Assembly: GCA_019400425.1 (NCBI GenBank)
Contig: JAFREE010000005.1
Span: forward strand, 124,001-188,000
DNA: 64,000 bases
Direction of reading: 5' to 3'
Origin: Hymenochaete sp. R1
Lineage: Eukaryota > Basidiomycota > Agaricomycetes > Hymenochaetales > Hymenochaetaceae
Below, in pieces: positions 9,808 to 25,196 of the stretch. The notes below the pieces were generated by a model. The model saw only the letters and a program-made list of their open reading frames with translations, was not told where the DNA came from and did not search any database. Numbering within the stretch: the stretch's first letter is position 1; every line of letters starts with the position of its first letter. Position numbers and translations under genes: made by a program.

Positions 9808-12563
9808 TATACATTATTTCGCACGGCCGCAAAAATCAAAGTATCCGCATTCAACTCAAAATCTGTCTTAACTCCTAAGCTACCAGCCTTTACTAGAGTA
9901 AAGAATTAAGTCAGTCAGTGGCCACCCCAAGCCTTCAACCGCAACGTCAAACGAAGAAAAGAAGGAATGAATCAGAAAAGCCGGTGTTTTCTTGCCCTTC
10001 GCCCAGCACATACCCCCTACCCATCCCAGGCGAAGGCACCGTCCAAGACGAACAGCGCGAACGCACAAAACGCCTGTACAAAACGTACTGACGGGGGACA
10101 AGAGGAGATGGTGCAACGGGCGAGGCGATCAACGAATGGATGAACTATGTTTTCGTCTTTGAAGAGTTTGAATGGACGAAGAGAGCAAGGCGGAGAGGAA
10201 AGGAAGTAATGGACACTCACTATAAAAGAGAAGTCTTTTCGAGGAGTCTGGCTGTATGAGGGGAGGGAGGTCAACATCTTGTTTCATTGAAAGAATAACG
10301 ATCATCAGAAAGAACATGGAATCAGATTTGAGAGTTTTTGGTATGTAAGCTGTCCACAAAGGCATAACCTCTTCGGAAGCAGAACTGAAATTGTGGTTCA
10401 TCATGTACGAAGGTAGTGGGAAAGGGAGGGACAAAGACCAAAGTCTCACCTTAATACAGCAAGAGACACTGCACTTTGAGGACTGCCCTGTTTTGACCGC
10501 AAGCTCAGCGCGAAGCGAAGTTGGTGCATACGTGGAGACGTAGATGAAGTGCGGCTTGTCACTTCACTTTCGTGCGGCTGTCTATTCCATGCTAACATAG
10601 GTCATATGTGCATCCGGAGCGGAGTTCCCACCTGCCGCCATTCGTTTCGACTATATTCTTGAGATAAGAGAAAGACAGAGGTCACTGTCATCACCGTTAG
10701 AGACGAAGAGATAAAAACTGTTTAGCTCGCTTAAATGCACCCGTTCGGTTCAAACTCCGCGATCGGCGTCGACGCTCCTTCTCCACCACGACTGCACACA
10801 TACGCTTACATAAGTAACGTCTTCTCGGAACGAAACGAACAACAAATTTCGTTCGCCTCTCTCTTCGACAACGACAACATCGCCGGAAGACACAGGAAAT
10901 TGCAGATGAGTCAGGAGATGCAGAATGAATGGTATGTCTATCGATCTCGCATATTCTGAAGTGCTATGAAGATACCCCATCCATATTTTCGAGCCGGTGA
11001 CGAGCTGCAACGCTCGATGAACCATGCTCTTTTACATGCATCACCAACTGAGCTCTTCTGCTTGACTTTTCTTTCTCTTCTGTCTTTTCCCATTTTCTTT
11101 CTCTCTTTTAAAGGCCACTCTTCTGACATACCATTTCTATGCAGAAAGATTGCAAATCTGTGTGCGTACACGCAGAAGTGTATGACAAAGATTCTCCTCA
11201 TGCATCTACCCTGGGTAAGTTTCCAGACTCGACCCCGCATATACCCTTCTCCTTTCATATTCTCTGCGTGCCGTAAGGCACAAGAACCTCTGGGAAACGA
11301 GATTCCTTATGACGACAAAGTTAGTGGGCGACACTCAAACAAAAGATGGGCCCCATTGCTAACACGCACCACCCGCTGAAGGACCCTCCTCCCTACGTCT
11401 CTCTCCCTCTCATCTCCTTCTGCGCGCCAAGAAAACCCCGTATCTAACGCTGACACTACCTTCCATATCTTTAGGATGAATCGATCGAGGAAAAATAATG
11501 AAAGTCAACTCGTGTGCGCTTGATTCACGATAGACCCGCAGGACCGTCCCCCAATCGATATCGTGAGTTTCTTCTACTTCCCATTTCCATATTCCCCTGC
11601 GGGCAAAGATGTTCCAAAATTTATACAAGCATATGTCCGACCTTTCAAGAAGGATTTCATACTTATCTGAGCCCACAATACCCGCCTACTCTCCTTTTAT
11701 CCCGAATCGACTCGAATTGACGCTGATGATTCTTTTCAGTGTCGAGGAAAAGGCGCCTTTCTCACCGATAAAAAGCAAGGTGGGCTCAAGTGCGCAATCC
11801 ATTCGCTCCCGGCTCTGCTTCGTTAAGGTGAAAGGTGAATGAGCATTTGACTGAAACGGAGCGATTGTCTGGAGTGCGACAGGACAATTCGGTGTGTATA
11901 ATCACCATAGAATCGAGACATCATTAGAGAATATCATGTACTGTATGTGCTGCCCAGACTTTGAAGGTATTGTTATCGTGTAGACTACAATACTGGGTGT
12001 TTGAAACTGATATATGAATATATCACCTGGCACGTTTCAAGTTCGCAAAGAATTCAAAACTCAGACGTCCATCCATAAATACAGTTATCGAACACAAAAA
12101 ACGATCACTAAGAAACGAAACGGATGGATGAAACGGATTGAGAACGATAAAGAAGACAGAGAAAGGAAAGATGAGAGATGAGGAAGAGATGAGGAAGAGG
12201 GATACTCGGTATTCATTCACAAGGGATAAAGAGGCGCAGCAGAAATATCGATGTGAGGCGAGGGAAGACGGAGGAATAACGGGACAGACTGCTGCACAGC
12301 GCAGACAACTTGGTTTTACGCTCGAAAAGGTATCAATAATACATGGAAAGCCTTAGTGATGTTGTTCGTTTGTATGAGTAGAATCGAATCATCGGAAACT
12401 AGAAAATACCAGAAAAAGTAGCTTCCACCTCGTTTCTTCCTTGTAATATTCCTATCCATCCTCTCCTAACCTTTGCTTCGTTATCATCTACCCGCCCCGA
12501 AACCCTCAATCACGCCCCTACCAACTCGTACCCAGAACCCCATCTCGGAGTAAAGGCAGCTCC
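9808..12563. other. Intergenic, no confident gene
   Basis: About 2.75 kb between HPM1 and calcineurin A. A 74-codon frame at 10735..10959 (plus) begins well (MHPFGSNSAIGV), but I could not splice it to anything in frame. Frames at 10129..10449 (minus) and 12138..12356 are no more convincing. The right end is the calcineurin A 3' region. Confidence 0.4.
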
Positions 12564-15245
<2,682 letters not shown>

Positions 15246-15536
15246 GGTTGTTGAGGGTCGTTGAAGCGACGAGCTCGTCGGCGTCGTGGTGGAAGTATGA
15301 AAGAAAGCGAGAGAGCGAGGAGGGGATGCGGATGGACAAGGGTGGGTGGATTGGCGGGGCGGTAGCAGGGAGAGTTTACTAGCGTGCGTGCGTGCTTCTC
15401 CAGTCGAGATCGCCGCGCCGTTGCCCTAGCCCGCCGGCTTTGTCTCTCCATACCATACCTGGGTTGCTTCACTTCTCACTCCCCGTACACATTTTTTAAT
15501 CCATACTACATATGAAACTCATGCGTATGACATTAT

Positions 15537-16906
15537 TCACCGAAAGTATAGTTCTAATACATGTTTTCCGATATTGAACCCCAGCAACGACACGATGTAC
15601 CCCACAAACAGAGGCAGCAACGGCGCTAACAGAAGCTCCGTCCGCACCAAGAACGGAAGTGCTAATGTTTATTGTCAGTATCAGATCAAGTCGTGGGCCT
15701 TCATTCTCTCACGCACCATTTAGGCCCAAGTACACGCCATACATGTACTGAGCAAACCTAGAAAAGACAAACAAAGGACCCGATGAGTATCTCCACTTGT
15801 CAAACTTGTTCTTTGACTCACCCAGCGAGGTATAGTGTGTTGCCTACCCACAAACACACCCAGTTGTCCTTCAGGATAATCGGAACGAGGAACAGCTGCG
15901 CAAGGTACAGTGTTAAATAAAACGGGAAGAACGCGTTCGTGTGCACGTCGAACGCATATGCCCATTCAACGGACGTGTCAGTTGGGTTGGCGTGTACAGG
16001 TGGCGAAAGGAGGAAGGTATTTGATATGAACCTACCAACAAAAACACCGTGAGTAAGCAACGCTTTCGTTGTTGTTATCGAAGAAAAAGAGAAATAAACG
16101 GGACTGCGCACCAGATGATGGTCGCGATCGCTGCGCCGCCGAGTAGAAAGTCCCTGAATATCATGAACAAAGCCAGCCGGATGGCCTCCCACGCCGAATA
16201 GTACCATACTATCGACCACGCAACGGCGGACACTTCGTTGACTCTCTTCAGTTTACACATAAAGACTAGATGCTAGCAACGGGAGCATACCGACTAGACA
16301 TGCAGCGATCAAAACAAGAATAGCGGGATCGTCTCGAGCCCAGGTGTTTTTAGTTTCTGTTTTATTTTCGATGCAACATAAGTTCCTCGCACATCGCCCG
16401 ACGCAAGGAAAATACAATGGACATACGCTTGTGAAAATACACATTCCTGTATCTGCGTATACGAGACCGTCGAACGGACGAGGCTTAGCATCTCTTGCCT
16501 GACATTCATCCGTTCAATAAAGAAATCCAAACTCACACTCTCTTCGGCGCAAGACAGAGGTATGTGAGTTGCCACGCCGCAACCTCAAAATCCTTTCAAA
16601 TGAAGAAAAAAATCAGTTCTCCGATTACCGCATTGACCAGACCAAGAGGAAGATATCGGGCTTCACATACTCCTACAGTCCACAAAATCCAAAACTCAAC
16701 GCCAGACTCACCATCTGCTGGAACCGATGCAACCGTCTAAAAATCAACGGAAGCCTCAGGCTCCGTCCTTCCCTCCCGCCGCCGCCCCCACCACTTGACC
16801 CGTTTCCCAAACCTCCATTCATACCCAGCCCGCGTCCACCAAAAGACGAAACATGATTGGGCGTGCCCGGTGCACTGGTAGGGAGCAGCGACATCTGCCG
16901 GTGCAC
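15537..16906 (-). CDS. GMH1: UNC-50 / Gmh1 family Golgi membrane protein
   Basis: Exons 16906..16712, 16592..16537, 16452..16427, 16356..16291, 16232..16112, 16031..15822, 15757..15717 and 15661..15537 join in frame. UNC-50 marks in order: RFQQMDFE, AAWQLTYLCLAPKRVYRN, QTKNTWARDDPAILVL, VEWAYAFDVHTNAFFP, FLVPIILKDNW, GNTLYLAGFAQYMYGVYLG and ALPFLVRTELLLAPLLP. Several hydrophobic spans fit a polytopic protein. Family members sit in the Golgi inner membrane and bind the Arf-GEF Gea1/2. The N-terminus carries a Gly-rich stretch (SSGGGGGGRE). The start is either 16906 or the Met at 16894. Confidence 0.93.
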
Positions 16907-17271
16907 ATACGTCCGTGTTACCGATCCTGTTCCGAGGGGACCTGGAAAGAGACTGCTCGCCGTCGTGCTTTGTTCTGAGAATGTCAGTTTTGGTATTAAA
17001 TGACAATGCTTTGGATGGTGGAAGGATACGGACGGAGGATAAGGAATTGGAGAGCAGTCGCGCGCGTCTCTCGCTCGAATCGCACTTTGGCGTATTCTGG
17101 AAATTGATTACGTCAGCACATTTCACTGATCAAGTTTTTCGGTCTTTTCCATCTTCTTGTTTTTCCTTTGATTTTATAATCAATATCCACTCGAACTAAT
17201 TCCTTTCAAACGATAATCCATGTATAAATAAGTGTACTAGGCCTATGAGTATAGTGGTAGGTATTTATATC
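16907..17271 (-). promoter_or_regulatory. Upstream region of the UNC-50 gene
   Basis: About 365 bp lie between the end of SEC5 and the start of the UNC-50 gene, both on the minus strand. It must hold the SEC5 3' end and the UNC-50 promoter. No distinct element was recognised. Confidence 0.4.
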
Positions 17272-20200
17272 CTAGAAACGGTTATCAGACGGAGGAGTGG
17301 GAAGGTCTCCTCTTGGTACTGTCGGAAGCCTCCTTCTCCTCTCCTTCACCACTTCCTCTCTCCTTCCCTCCCCTACTCCAGCACCAGCACCAGCACCAGA
17401 ATCCACCCTCCCCGTAGCCGCACTCGGCCCCCTCCCAGCCGCTTCGCCCATCCCCGCTGATGCACCCACCCCGGCAGTACCCCTCACCCTCTCCTTCTCC
17501 TTCTCTCTCCTAAAACACAAAAACTCAATCTGCGTTGCCTTCCGCGTCTCCTTCAACGTCTCCTTAACACCCTCCAGCTGACTCTTCATGTCGTCCCCCT
17601 GTCTCCGCACGTACGCCTGCGAGATCTTGTTATAGACTTCCGAGAGCCGCTTTTCGGCCGTCGGAGTGACGAAGCGGGAGGCGGTTTGGTGGAAAAACTC
17701 AATTTCGAGGGTCGCCTGCGGTAGAAATATATACAGTCAGAATCAGAGGTAGCAAATCCGGTACTAGAGTTGAAGCCCTTTCTCTTGTCGTAGAAAAGAT
17801 AGAACCGTGAAAAAAAAGCTGAGACACTACATACCCTCAACATTCCACCCATCCCGAACCTGCGGACTTTTCGGAAACACTGTAACGCACTATCCGCTAC
17901 TTCTTCAACCAGCGAACACATCGTTCTATCAAGCAGCGCCCTCGAGACGCTTGAGACGTGTGCATGTACACGGACCAGGAACATCAGGATCTCGAACATG
18001 TACGGCCTTATTTCTGTTTTCGATCATCATTAACAATCAGTATCAGGATGAAAGGAAATAAAAGTTCAGAATGAATGGTACAATAGTACGGGCTTTAGAT
18101 TGAATGAACGTACCAGTCGGTCGTTCAGACTCATACCAATCCATATCGGGGTCAAGCACGCCGCGTTGGACGATGGAAGTGAGTGCCTTCGACTTTGGTT
18201 TTATGTATGTGTCAAAAAGATTATGATCAAGCTCTTGTATGACTTGCGTCAATGTCTGTAGTTGTAAAACAGAACAATCAGTTGAAGTGATGTAAATCTG
18301 AATACAAGAAGCGTTAATTACTGTTTTATCGTTATCGACATTCATCGCGAGTGCGCGTTCGAATTCGTTGATCATACTCGGTATAAGCGTCGCTTTCAGG
18401 TAACCAAAGTTTGATACGACGAGGAGTAATCGAGTTTCCTTCATTCGAAGATTCGATAAGTACCAGAAAACGTAACCTTGTCATCAAAATCTTACCGGAT
18501 TCGCAAGGTCAATCAACTCCGCCCGACTCGCCCCTGTCCCCGCCAACGGATCCGTCCCAGCTCCCAACCCTCCAACTCCAGCTCCTCCCCCTCCACCAAT
18601 GGGCTTCTTGTACTCCCCTTCATCCGACGCCAACGATACTAGCCCATCCAAAAATGCATACAGTGCATCCAAGAATGATTTGGTGATCTTCGTCGTGAAG
18701 GTTTGTGGGATCCGATGTTGCCTCGTCGGCTTCGCCGCATCCCGCGTCAGGTCGATGCCCCCCGCGATACGGAACGCTTCTGTCGTCATGTGCCGTTGGA
18801 AGGTCTTGAGCAGGTTGAGGTATTGCGTCGTTGATTCATTCGGTCGGTTTCCTGCCCCTGTTCCCACTCCAGCGCCTGAGCCGGTGCTCGAGTCGGGCGC
18901 CCATGTTTCAAGGTGATGGAACACGCTCGCATCGCGCAGCCACACGCTCGTCAACGCTCCCTCAAACCTCCACCGTGCACTTTCCAGTAAACTCTTCATC
19001 CCCGCACTTGCGTCCGATCCAATATCCATCGCTACCACTTCACCCACGCAGTCTTTCATCTCCGCGAGGACTCGTACGAGGTAATGTGTGGTTGTGAGGG
19101 CGTGTGCGCGTTGGGGGACGAAGGGCGGGAGTCGGAGGGAGGCGCCACCGCCATCGGAGGACGAGGTTGGGGAAGGGACGGCAATATCGGAGAGGGTGAA
19201 GAATTGGGAGAGGAGGGCGATGTAGAGGCGGATGACGTCGGAAGCCATGGTGCGGCATTGCGAGGGGCTGCGCCGTGAGCCTCTGTCACCAGTTTGCTAA
19301 AGCGAAAATGAGCAAGAGTGTAAGGATGCGTCCCGTTGAATGATGGCATACCCTTTTGTATTTTCCATCCATGTACCCTTTCGCAATTTTCCAGAAGTTC
19401 GGCAGCGCCGAGAGCAAAGATTCGGAGACACTCTTGACCATGTCTAGAATCGCTTGCCATATTTCATGTCCAGTCGCTTCCGCTTCAAATACAATGTCAA
19501 ACGCTTCCTTTCGTTGCTTTGACTAACGACTAACCGATGACTGATTCCGGTTGTTTTGTATCAATAGAGGTGATACCAGAACGAAGTGAGGGGATGACTA
19601 CTGCAGCGATGGCCGATGAATCCAGTTGTTCCGGTTCCATCTTTCGTATCAAATCTGAACAGAAAAAAGTGAGTCGAGTAAGTCGCTTGACGCCCATGCG
19701 AATAAATTTATACCTTCGATGCGTGCGCTTGCTGTTTTGTACATGTCAGATAATTTATCCAACGCGTACTTATGTTGAGCATCAAAATACACCCAAGTCG
19801 GGTCTTCCGAGGTACTCAACTCCAGCAAAATCCTAACAAAGCCCAGTCATTCCACTGTGAGACTTGTTCAAAACATAAAAGCTTACTCGATCGTCTTTTC
19901 CTGTTCCTCTACAGAGCGACTCGGGTCCCGAAGTTGAGCAAACAGCACATTCTTCATCTCACCCATTACCCTCTCTACCGCATTCCACACTTTCTCAAGG
20001 ATGCGTTTCTGCTGTGCAGCGACATTAGACGCTGACGCGCCAGGCGTCCCCATTTCTCTGTCTGCCTTTGCTGTCGAGGACGTCATGCGCGGCGCTGGAA
20101 GAAGCTGTTCGGTTCGAGACTCGAGGAGGAATTTGCCTTTCTTGTAGTCGCGGAGGGCAGCTTCATACTTGCCCTGATGATCCGAGGTGAGTTCAAATGC

Positions 20201-21147
20201 GTTGCTACAGAAAGAGAACCACGCACTGCTTCAACTGTTTCCATGAGAGCGCCTGGGAGGTTGAAGAAGAATTTCGAGCGCTCGAAAACTCCGAGTGTGG
20301 ACCGAAGTTTCTGGGCTTTGGACGCGTTCTCGAGGACAGGAAGAAAGACTTGGTCGGCCTTCTGGGCCGTCGCTACTTGACATTTGGGAGCTGTTTTGCA
20401 CCAGATCTAAAATATGGACATACTTTTGATTTGTCCTCTAATAGTCTTTGTAGCGAAGTCCGTTGAGTCTGCCAGCAGCCCTTCTCTCATCTCGGCGTAG
20501 ATAGCTATATCAGAGGGACGTCACCATGCTTGGGCTCACATTCTCCAAAGCACGGATACGCACCATCTGTTGAAGCCTTGACCGCAACAAATCGATCGAA
20601 GTTTTCTTCGACTAGGACACGGATGGCCTCTGATCGCGCATCAAGGTTTGATCGTAAATGTGCAATGCCAGCGGCCAAGTCCTGGTATGTTGCATTCGGA
20701 TGGACAACGCTGAGGAATGCCTTGGGATCGAAATTTTTCGAAGAGAGCATTATTTGTGTTTCTGAATGGATATTAGAAGCTTGAACAAACCATTAGCAAA
20801 ACACTTACTGGTAGCCATATCCATTTCGGACAAGCTGCGCAGCATTCAATCCATTGTTAAAGTGTGTGTGTTTTCAATGACGCACTCGAGACGTTGCCCC
20901 AGTCCTAGCGGATCGTCTTCCATGACATTGCTACTCGAAGCTGATGACGAGGCCAGAGCTCCGGCAGCCGGACCCGTCAATTCGTGATCCACTTCCTCCC
21001 ATTGCCTACAGGAACGTTTACCTTGAGCATCACCAAGAAACGGCTGGACTGGGCAACTCACTTTGGGCTGAGGTCTGAAATGCGGTACTTTGCCAGCAAT
21101 GCCACCTCGTCGACGGCATACGCGGATGCAGCGGACCTCCGAGGCAT
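17272..21147 (-). CDS. SEC5: Exocyst complex component Sec5 (EXOC2)
   Basis: I read 15 exons: 21147..21062, 21005..20886, 20834..20809, 20761..20564, 20504..20424, 20375..20227, 20173..19887, 19832..19714, 19654..19602, 19516..19352, 19296..18496, 18438..18322, 18255..18114, 18013..17835 and 17715..17272. Only the 19602/19516 junction is weak. Sec5 marks are [53 protein letters not shown] and [16 protein letters not shown]. Further on are [87 protein letters not shown] and [20 protein letters not shown]. Sec5 is a rod-like subunit of the octameric exocyst that tethers secretory vesicles at growing hyphal tips. The C-terminal tail is Gly/Ala/Arg-rich and low in complexity. Confidence 0.94.
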
Positions 21148-21806
21148 AAAATGGCTGGATGTATGTTGTATACTAGTAGGTGTTATGAGGGAGAAGGGAC
21201 TTAGAAGACAAGACAGACTTGTCAGTTACCGTCGCTAAGCGCCAGTTCGATTCGGGCAGATCTAAATCGACATAGATGATCGGCGCATCCTTCCGACTTT
21301 AAAGAAATCTTCGGAAAGTCCGAGATTGAACCGAACCTCTTAGCTGCGTCCTTGCTTGCACAAAATACTAGTAATTCTATCACGAGTACGTGCGCTCCGA
21401 GTGACTTACGAAGCGAACGCTTCAAAGAAATTATATCATCATCATGTTCGAGGTAGACACCCCAAGCTGTGCCAAAGCAGTGATTTACCATAAGGATACT
21501 AACCCGCCACGTAAATTCATGAAACCCGAGCGTTCTAGAGGTGTGTTTTATGTCTAACGGGGGAGTGATCTGAAGGAGATAACGAGCGGTGGCAGATAAG
21601 TAGCAAGTGAGTAGGTGAAGTCGAATGACGTCGGTATCACGTGTCCAATGGCCAGATACACACAAGTGCATATACCCGGTCCGCATAAATACAGGTCACT
21701 CCGACTCGATTCGTCTGCTCTTCTCCCATCCCCCTCTTTGCTTTCCTTTGCTTCTACCCTCATCTTCCCCTTACCACTTCATCGCATCCGTCGTAACCCG
21801 TTCAAT
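21148..21806. promoter_or_regulatory. Bidirectional intergenic region, SEC5 / polyol dehydrogenase
   Basis: A 659-bp divergent spacer. A frame on the minus strand (21222..21686) spans much of it, but it has no recognisable domain and overlaps the promoter of the dehydrogenase, so I treat it as chance. A TATA-like CATAAATAC lies near 21685, about 120 nt upstream of the plus-strand ATG. Confidence 0.45.
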
Positions 21807-23209
21807 ATGCCTTCCGGAACAATGAAAGCTCTTTACTACCACGAAGTGAGTGCTGTGGCGTCGCCTCCCATGCTTTGAGCCACTCTTCTGACGCCGCCAT
21901 TGACTTCCTAGCCGCGCAACTTTGAGATCAAAGACGTTCCTATTCCTCAAGTTGGCCCCGACGATGTCTTGCTCAAAGGCTGGCTACATCTTGAGCGCAT
22001 GCTCGACGCTGTTTCTGACGTATTCTTAACCTCCAGTAACCGTATGTGGCGTCTGCGGCACCGACGCCCACATTCACGAGGGAGAGTTCATCTCCAAATT
22101 TCCCGTGAGCGTCTCCAAAATTTCCTCGGAAGCTAATCGTATCTGAGCAAAGTAACAGCTCATCCCTGGCCACGAAGCCATCGGTGTCGTTACCGAGATG
22201 GGCTCCAACGTCAAGGGCTTCCAAAAGGGCGACCGATGCGTGGCAGATGTCGGTATCACGGTACGTCTTCCGAGCTTTATCCCATCCATCTTTTATTGGT
22301 TTCTCGGTATATTAATCTATTCTCTCTTTCGTAGTGCGACAATTGTTTCTTCTGCCGAAGAGGTCAGTCCCTCTTCTGCGAAGATTTCCACGCGCGCGGC
22401 GTAACTCAGGACGGTGGCTTTGCTGATTATATCGTATAGTAAGTCCGTGTTTTGTACTGAATCGGTATCATATCTGAAACTCGGTTTCAGCAAACAGAAC
22501 AAGCTCTACAAAATTCAACACATGTCCGATGAGGAAGCTACGCTTCTCGAACCCGCTGCTTGTGCTCTCCACGGCCTCGATAAGCTCAACCCGCCCGTCG
22601 GTATTGAGGTCCTCGTCCTCGGTGCTGGTCCCACCGGGCTCATCCTCGCCCAACTCCTCAAGCTCAATGGTGCCGTCAAGGTCGTCATCGCAGCAAACAA
22701 AGGTATCAAAATGGACATCGCGAAGGACCTCGAGTGCGGAGACGAGTACATCGAGCTCGACCGTCAGAACCCTGGCCCGCAATGGGACAAATTGAAGAGC
22801 GACAACCCGTTCGGATTCGACGTTGTCGTGGAAGCGACGGGAGTGGAGAAATTAGCGAATGAGTCGATCAACTACGTCAGGCGTGGAGGGACGTTGTTGG
22901 TTTATGGCGTTTATGAAGACAAGGCACTTGTACACTGGTCGCCCACCAAGATTTTCAAGGACGAGATTAGAGTACGTTATGTTTCGCTTACCACTGCTTG
23001 ACTCGGTTTCTAATATCGAAACCTTCCTTCGATAGATTATCGGCTCCTTCTCGCAGACTTACTGCTTCCCTCGGGCTGTTGCGTACCTAGATAGCGGCAA
23101 GATTAGGACGAAGGGCATGGTGACGGACGTCTTCGAGCTTAAGAACTTCCAAGGAGCACTCGACAAGATGAACAGCCGCGGCGCTCTTAAGATCGCTATC
23201 AAACCTTAA
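21807..23209 (+). CDS. Zinc-dependent polyol-type dehydrogenase (MDR; sorbitol/arabinitol dehydrogenase-like)
   Basis: Exons 21807..21845, 21912..21978, 22037..22104, 22159..22260, 22335..22438, 22491..22971 and 23036..23209 give about 344 aa. Catalytic zinc ligands lie in VCGVCGTD and LIPGHEAIG. The structural zinc Cys are all present in [30 protein letters not shown] segment follows, and the Rossmann motif is VLGAGPTGL. The arrangement resembles fungal arabinitol and sorbitol dehydrogenases, which interconvert a polyol and a ketose with NAD(P). The exact substrate is not decidable here. Intron 2 has to begin with GC at 21979, because only that donor keeps [11 protein letters not shown] in frame. 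Confidence 0.88.
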
Positions 23210-24382
23210 CCTTCCGAGAAGCTTAAAGTATGAATTGGCCACGGAGTTTCTGACGTAGACGCAACGGGCACGAGATATTATTTATGGCCTCGGAAGCGTG
23301 GTACTCGTATCCAGAGCTCGCAACCTCGCAGCTGCTAGTGTATACGTTGTATCTTGTAACCCTTGAAACAAAAAAGACATGTAATGAAATCAATGTATCA
23401 AACACTGTGCATCTCACCTGTTGAGGTTCGTTGTGTTCCTTCCGAAAGAAGCAATCATAACTCAAAGTTTCACTTTAGCCGCAGTGATTTTCAAGCACAC
23501 AAACAAACCGAAAAAAAAGAACTACAATCCCTTGAACATATAAAAAAGAAAGCACCAAAAGCAACCCCAAACCCCATCCCATCAGCTTTCCGTTCTTCGA
23601 CACACAATCCATCCCCAACCTCCCGCACACACTCTCTCCCGGTTTCTAAACACAAAAGGCCCCCTTATGTGTTCACATCAGAACGTGACCCCTGCATTAC
23701 AGACGACCGGAAGCATGCGAACCAGGAGCCCCTCAAGCAAGCGTACCTGAGAAAGAGGATGTGCGTGAGGGAGGGGACGAAGAGGTGTCTTGGCGTCACG
23801 GGAGGCGGGAGCTACCTGCATTCCTCGGCATTGTGTGGGGTTGTCATCATTTGGGATGGGGGTTTGGGCATGGGCATGGGCTTAGGCTTAGGTAGAATGA
23901 GACGGGGCTGGGTTGAGTGGGAAGGTGTACGAAAGGTAAGAATGGGAGAAGATAAAATCGTCAGAGAAAAGGCTTAGGAACTACCTGAGGGGCTCGAGTA
24001 GGTTAGTTGTGAGGCGACAGGTGGTATTGGAGATCAATAGGAAAAACGTACATTGTCCGACGACTCATTGCAGTATCAAAAAGCGTGCTCCTTTAGTAGT
24101 TCATTAGTTCAGCTAGTAATGGTCCTTCCGAACCTTCATGTGTGGCTTTTGTAGAAATCTTCGATTCATTGAGCGTCAGGGCTAATTCCATGAGTGAAAT
24201 GCGCAGCGTCAATGTGTCGATTCGATATGTCTTGGTTTAGCAAGAAGTTGATTATATAAAGTAAGTTACAGTCCGATGCGAGTTGAGGCAAAGAGGCTTG
24301 ATAGTCTTGTGCGGGAAATCGAAAACAGGGAGCTCCGCCATCAGGTCATCTATTCAAATGGGCGGGTGAAGGAGTCGATTGG
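23210..24382. other. Convergent intergenic region, no gene recognised
   Basis: About 1.2 kb between the stops of the polyol dehydrogenase and MDM35. A plus-strand frame at 23363..23977 is basic and low in complexity, with GMGMGLGLG-like repeats, and has no recognisable domain. Confidence 0.45.
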
Positions 24383-24895
24383 TTAAGAAGTTGAAGAAGG
24401 GGGTGAATCTGGAGTTGGAGGAGTTGCGAGCGGGTTCTCTTTTGTAGCCTCAGCGAGCATGGAGTCAAGGCCTTTGGCTTTAATGGCTTTCTGTTCAAAA
24501 AAGAAAAAGAAATTCATCCGTCAATAAAGAAATTATTTGATAGATCAATGGCTCGTGTCATTAAGAGTTATGACAACAAAGGAGGAAGAAACCGAAAAAA
24601 AGGGCAAAAGATCAAAGAGGATCAAAGGCGACAAAGATGAAGACGATGATGCTCGCACCTGCACACACTCTTTATACTCCCTCCACACCCCGCCGCAATT
24701 GGCCTCAAACTCATCTCGCTTCGCCTTTGCATACAACGCTCGTTGTTCTGGCGACACGCCCCCGACGCCGCCACTACTGGATTTGGCTAGACCGGAGGAA
24801 ACAGAGGGTTGGAGGTAGCCTTCAAACCATGCGTTGAAACACGAGTCGTACGCGTGTTTGAGGGGCGTGCATTCGGAAGACATACTTTGAGCCAT
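24383..24895 (-). CDS. MDM35: Mdm35/TRIAP1 twin CX9C intermembrane-space protein
   Basis: Exons 24895..24659 and 24490..24383 give 114 aa. The twin CX9C motifs are CTPLKHAYDSC and CGGVWREYKEC, the mark of Mia40-imported proteins of the mitochondrial intermembrane space. The surrounding FNAWFEGYL and KRDEFEANC match Mdm35/TRIAP1. This small chaperone holds Ups1/PRELI-type lipid carriers and is needed for phosphatidic acid and phosphatidylserine transfer between the mitochondrial membranes. The Pro/Ser-rich C-terminal tail is typical of fungal versions. The frame is open further upstream, but the ATG at 24895 is the natural start. It is divergent from DNAJC11. Confidence 0.93.
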
Positions 24896-25196
24896 GTCTG
24901 CGATCTTTTCAAAAACTGGAATGACGATGGCTCGTTCACGTTCCTTTGTGAGTGCTAGTGAGTGGGAGGAGCGTATGGAGAGAAAGAAGGAAGGAGCTTT
25001 CGGAACGAGTTGCGTGGACGCGGCACCTGCGGCACCGCCGCTTACGGAGTAAGAGCTCAACTTTTCCTTCCGCACTCTTGGTCTCCTCTTGACGGCTTGC
25101 TGGACTACGCTTTCATGTCTGATTTCTGACTAAAGGAGCTGCTCTCATCCGAGACCGAATAAGACCTGCTAGCGCCTGTCGGAAAGGGAGAGGAAA
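24896..25196. promoter_or_regulatory. Bidirectional promoter region, MDM35 / DNAJC11
   Basis: A spacer of 301 bp separates the divergent ATGs of two genes for mitochondrial membrane proteins. No TATA box was recognised. Confidence 0.5.

Noticed and set aside
10735..10959. A small plus-strand frame beginning MHPFGSNSAIGV with a possible donor at its end.
   Set aside because: Every acceptor tried downstream led quickly to a stop in the required phase, so no gene could be built.
21222..21686. A 154-codon frame on the minus strand between SEC5 and the polyol dehydrogenase.
   Set aside because: No family likeness, and it lies across the divergent promoter of two well-supported genes. The apparent start also gives no sensible N-terminus.
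22468..22782. A 104-codon acidic frame antisense to the polyol dehydrogenase.
   Set aside because: It is the mirror of a conserved coding exon. Its acidic composition follows from the sense codons.
24896..25075. The MDM35 frame is open upstream to 25075, adding 60 residues.
   Set aside because: Mdm35 proteins are short and start just before the first CX9C motif. The added part is promoter sequence shared with DNAJC11.
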